A stretch of DNA of 8,962 nucleotides from contig VBDA01000113.1 in the NCBI GenBank assembly GCA_005883655.1, positions 1 to 8,962 of the forward strand, given 5' to 3'. The position numbers and the translations under genes are program-made. Below, one piece after another: positions 6,759-8,962 of this stretch. Positions within the stretch are counted from its first letter, which is position 1. Each line of letters begins with the position of its first letter. The notes beneath the pieces were generated by a model, which saw only the letters and a program-made list of their open reading frames with translations, made no database searches and was not told the DNA's origin. The stretch is from Betaproteobacteria bacterium (GTDB taxonomy: Bacteria > Pseudomonadota > Gammaproteobacteria > Burkholderiales > Casimicrobiaceae).

Positions 6759-7850
6759 TCACTGGTAATACTTGCCAAACCGGTTGGCGAGAAATACGTT
6801 CAAGTCGATCTCCTCCTGTTTCACCAAGCCTCGTTGCGGGATCGCGCCTTCCATCAGGAGGTCGAGGATAACGCATAGTCCCGACGCGGTGGTAAGCTGG
6901 ATCGCCGACAGTCGCTTGCCATCGACGGTTTGGCCATAGATTTTCTTGGCATAGGTTTCCTGTGTCAGAAGACCTTGTTTCATCCCAGACACCGTCACGA
7001 ACACCAGCACGACATCCTGGTAAGTAATCGGTAATGCGGTTTCGAGAACATCCTTCAGCAGGGCGCGCCGCGATCCCAGGCGAAGGTCGCGGATCAGTGT
7101 CTTGACGATGTCGCGGTGGCCCGGGTAGCGCACGGTCTTGTAGTTGAGGTTCTGGACTTTACCTTGCAGCGTTTCGCATAGCGTTCCCAGCCCACCGGAC
7201 GTATTGAAGGCTTCGTAATCGATGCCGTCGAGCGAGAAGCGGTCGACTTCCTCCAGCGGTTGCGTTTCGACCCGCTCACCGTCGATGATTGCCTCACAGC
7301 GGTTGCAGTATTCGTTGATGAGACCGTCGGTGCTCCAGGTGAGGTTGTATTGGAGCGAATTGGACGGATAGATAGGCAGTGCACCGACGCGCATGTAGAC
7401 GTCGCGCAGGCTGTCGAAGCCCGATGCGAGGTGTTGCGCAACAATGGACACGAACCCGGGCGCGAGACCGCACTGGGGCATGAACGCGCTCCTGGCATCT
7501 GCGGCGATTGCCTTCACCGTTCGGGCACTCTCGAGATCTTCGCTGAGGTCGAGATAGTGAATGCCTTCTCGCTGGGCGGCGAGCGCGACGGCGGATGTAA
7601 TATAAAACGGCGCGGCATTGATCACCACGTCGCAGCTCTTCAGCGCTGCCGGCAGACTTTCCGGTTGCGAAGCGTCGAGCGGCAACGTGGAGATGCCGAT
7701 CTCCGCGAACATCCGCAGACGCGCTTCATTCTGGTCGAGGACCAAAACATCGTAATCACCGGATTGGAGAAGAAGGTAAGCGATGGCGTCGCCGATCTTT
7801 CCTGCGCCGACCAGTGCTACACGACTCTTGTGGCGGTGCTTGTCGGCCAT
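6759..7850 (-). CDS. saccharopine dehydrogenase-like protein, probable lysine 6-dehydrogenase
   Basis: This 363-residue protein starts at ATG 7850, preceded by GGAAGG with 7-base spacing. The frame is open further upstream, but that part has no family features. The N-terminus is a Rossmann fold: VALVGAGKIGDAIA (GxGxxG at residues 15-20), with D39 at the end of the second strand, which favours NAD over NADP. The INAAPFY and GIHYLDLSED segments and the later SGGLGTLCETLQGKV and YKTVRYPGHRDI blocks fit the saccharopine dehydrogenase/lysine dehydrogenase superfamily (Sacchrp_dh_NADP plus C-terminal domain). Enzymes of this short type either cleave saccharopine or deaminate lysine at the epsilon position, both giving alpha-aminoadipate semialdehyde. 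No lysine-ketoglutarate reductase gene is visible in the window, which leans towards direct lysine 6-dehydrogenase. The aldehyde dehydrogenase gene follows 4 bases downstream, so product channelling within one operon is likely. Confidence 0.85.
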   Translation of the reverse strand: MADKHRHKSRVALVGAGKIGDAIAYLLLQSGDYDVLVLDQNEARLRMFAEIGISTLPLDASQPESLPAALKSCDVVINAAPFYITSAVALAAQREGIHYLDLSEDLESARTVKAIAADARSAFMPQCGLAPGFVSIVAQHLASGFDSLRDVYMRVGALPIYPSNSLQYNLTWSTDGLINEYCNRCEAIIDGERVETQPLEEVDRFSLDGIDYEAFNTSGGLGTLCETLQGKVQNLNYKTVRYPGHRDIVKTLIRDLRLGSRRALLKDVLETALPITYQDVVLVFVTVSGMKQGLLTQETYAKKIYGQTVDGKRLSAIQLTTASGLCVILDLLMEGAIPQRGLVKQEEIDLNVFLANRFGKYYQ

Positions 7851-7852
7851 GA

Positions 7853-7948
7853 TTATGCCTTCCGCAGGCGCGCGTACACCTTCCGCGCGTTGCCCTCGAA
7901 GATTTTTTCCCTGTCCGCGTCGCCCAGAATCTGTTTTCCTCGGATGAA
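7853..7948 (-). pseudogene. C-terminal stub of an amidohydrolase (Amidohydro_2 type)
   Basis: The last 31 codons before TAA (7855-7853) include GDADREKIFEGNARKVYARL. This follows the typical end of amidohydrolase-2 family metal-dependent hydrolases ('LSDADRQKIFEGNARRVFPRL'). Upstream of about 7948 no frame continues the family: there is no TIM-barrel sequence, no metal-binding His and no DFPH-like motif. About 90% of the gene is therefore missing, replaced by the divergent CoA-transferase upstream region. The stop is 2 bases from the ATG of the lysine dehydrogenase gene, so the intact gene was very likely its operon leader. The stub carries the ribosome binding site of that gene, which may be why it persists. 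A short independent peptide is unlikely. Confidence 0.7.
7858..7863 (-). promoter_or_regulatory. ribosome binding site of the lysine dehydrogenase gene
   Basis: GGAAGG on the minus strand lies 7 bases before ATG 7850, within the codons for the final residues of the amidohydrolase stub. It supports the 7850 start over the longer open frame. Confidence 0.7.
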
Positions 7949-7953
7949 ACCGA

Positions 7954-7982
7954 ATTGTGATGCAGTTGACCACGGACGCCAA
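7954..7982 (-). promoter_or_regulatory. weak sigma70-like promoter candidate for the lysine module
   Basis: On the minus strand TTGGCG (7982-7977) and CACAAT (7959-7954) are separated by 17 bases, and each matches four of six consensus positions. It lies just outside the amidohydrolase stub, about 100 bases before the lysine dehydrogenase start. If the former operon leader was deleted, the module needs a promoter here. Matches this weak are common by chance. Confidence 0.22.
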
Positions 7983-8043
7983 GCCCAAACAGCGCCTCGC
8001 CGGTTTGTGTATGCTTTTTGCGGCGCTGCGTTACGATACTGAT

Positions 8044-8962
8044 ATGCACTCTTCGCAGCGCTCGCAGGAATCGTCGCTGTACAGGCCCGTTGAAACGCGC
8101 GCAGCATTGGCTCAGCTGTGGCAAGCGGCGGGTCAACCCGCCGAAGCACTGTCGCATATCCGGCTCACGGGTACCGAACCCGTGCTTCCATCCTCGTTCG
8201 CGGTCGGCACGGCGGCCCAAGCCAGCATCGCGGCATCGGCGCTCGCTGCCGCCGAATTGTGGCACCTACGCTGCGGACGGCACCAACTCGTCACGGTCGA
8301 CATGCGCCATGCGGCCATCGAGTTCCGTAGCGAGCGCTATTTACGAGTTGACGGACAGGCGCCTTCCGACGTTTGGGACAAGATCGCCGGGATATACCGC
8401 TGCGGCGACGGCCGCTGGGTTCGTTTGCACACCAATTTCCCGCATCACCGCGACGGGATGCTGGCGCTGCTCGCCTGCGACTACGACAAGGCTGCCGTGC
8501 AAGAGGCGCTGCTTGACTGGCACGCGGAGGAGTTCGAAGAGGCTGCAGCCCAAGCGGGACTCGTGGCCACGGCGAAGCGGTCCTTCGAGGAATGGGACCA
8601 TCACCCGCAGGGGGTAGCGGTGGCCGCGCTGCCGATATTCTCGATCGAGCGGATCGGCGATGCGTCCCCTCGACCGCTTCCGGCCGCGCCGCGCCCCTTA
8701 AGCGGCGTGCGCGTCCTCGATCTCACGCGAATCATCGCGGGTCCGGTGTGCGGCCGTGCTCTCGCCGCGCATGGAGCAGACGTATTGCTCGTCACGGCGC
8801 CTCATTTACCCTCGATCGAGCCGCTGGCGATCGATACCGGGCGCGGCAAGCTGTCGTGCCAGATTGATTTGCGGGACGCGGCTGGGCAATCCGCCTTGCG
8901 CGCTCTGTTGCGAGACACCGATGTGTTCGTCCAGGGCTACCGCCCCGGTGCGCTCCAATCGT
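8044..8962 (+). CDS. class III (CaiB/BaiF family) CoA-transferase, 5' part (runs off window)
   Basis: The frame is open from ATG 8044 to the window end, giving 306 codons with no stop. An in-frame ATG at 8011 would add 11 residues; neither start has a clear ribosome binding site, and 8044 is preferred because similarity to the family begins soon after it. Residues about 50-200 resemble the middle/C-terminal half of a CaiB protein: SSFAVGTAAQASIAASALAA, then LVTVDMRHAAIEF, then GIYRCGDGRWVRLHTNFPHH. Residues 219-306 are the canonical N-terminal Rossmann part: PLSGVRVLDLTRIIAGPVCG, LAAHGADVLLV, TDVFVQGYRPGAL. Family members move CoA between carboxylic acids. The position equivalent to the catalytic Asp in the N-terminal half appears to be T56, so catalysis probably relies on the second domain, beyond the window. 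It is divergent from the lysine module; the substrate is unknown. Confidence 0.88.
   Translation, partial: MHSSQRSQESSLYRPVETRAALAQLWQAAGQPAEALSHIRLTGTEPVLPSSFAVGTAAQASIAASALAAAELWHLRCGRHQLVTVDMRHAAIEFRSERYLRVDGQAPSDVWDKIAGIYRCGDGRWVRLHTNFPHHRDGMLALLACDYDKAAVQEALLDWHAEEFEEAAAQAGLVATAKRSFEEWDHHPQGVAVAALPIFSIERIGDASPRPLPAAPRPLSGVRVLDLTRIIAGPVCGRALAAHGADVLLVTAPHLPSIEPLAIDTGRGKLSCQIDLRDAAGQSALRALLRDTDVFVQGYRPGALQS

Noticed and set aside
6755..6778. Upstream TTG start adding eight residues to the aldehyde dehydrogenase
   Set aside because: It lies inside the lysine dehydrogenase 3' end; ATG 6754 gives standard spacing after the upstream stop and a normal family N-terminus.
7851..7988. Longer N-terminus for the lysine dehydrogenase
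   Set aside because: The extra residues have no family similarity, overlap the amidohydrolase stub in another frame, and ATG 7850 has a well-placed GGAAGG.
7260..8042. 260-codon plus-strand frame opposite the lysine dehydrogenase
   Set aside because: Shadow of the minus-strand Rossmann protein; no ribosome binding site or domain.

Overview
The window looks like a chromosomal piece of a GC-rich proteobacterium, most like a Burkholderiales-type betaproteobacterium. This rests on the gene families present (class III CoA-transferase, ALDH7-type dehydrogenase, a remnant of a tripartite-like ABC substrate-binding protein, DUF6351), strong purine-rich ribosome binding sites and GC-biased codons. 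The assignment is inference; no rRNA or marker gene is present. No tRNA, CRISPR array, intact insertion sequence or phage gene was seen.

Layout. (1) 1-470, plus: 3' part of a D-2-hydroxyacid dehydrogenase. Its last ~30 codons are displaced by a one-base frameshift, so the open frame stops early at 423 while the family-like tail continues in another frame to 470. (2) 471-725: a gap holding a possible REP-like scrap (473-493) and, on the minus strand, the C-terminal stub of an ABC transporter substrate-binding protein (515-630), itself frameshifted. (3) 726-5039, plus: a tightly packed operon of three exported proteins: a 529-residue TPR protein, a 173-residue TPR protein (GTG start overlapping the previous stop) and a 737-residue secreted DUF6351 alpha/beta-hydrolase-like protein (8-base overlap). 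(4) 5058-5088: an 11-bp perfect hairpin after DUF6351, between convergent operons. (5) 7850-5249, minus: a saccharopine/lysine-dehydrogenase-like enzyme followed 4 bases later by an ALDH7-type alpha-aminoadipic semialdehyde dehydrogenase. Together these form a probable two-step lysine-to-2-aminoadipate module. (6) 7853-7948, minus: the last 31 codons of an amidohydrolase, whose 3' end carries the ribosome binding site of the lysine dehydrogenase. (7) 8044 to the window end, plus: a class III (CaiB/BaiF) CoA-transferase with an unusual N-terminal half-domain, cut by the window edge.

How it works together. The clearest pathway is oxidation of lysine or saccharopine to alpha-aminoadipate semialdehyde and then to 2-aminoadipate. 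The most novel-looking unit is the three-gene exported cassette: two periplasmic TPR scaffolds with a large predicted secreted hydrolase, of unknown substrate. The window also shows repeated gene decay: one frameshifted gene and two C-terminal stubs that kept their natural stop codons, both on the minus strand and both next to intact operons.
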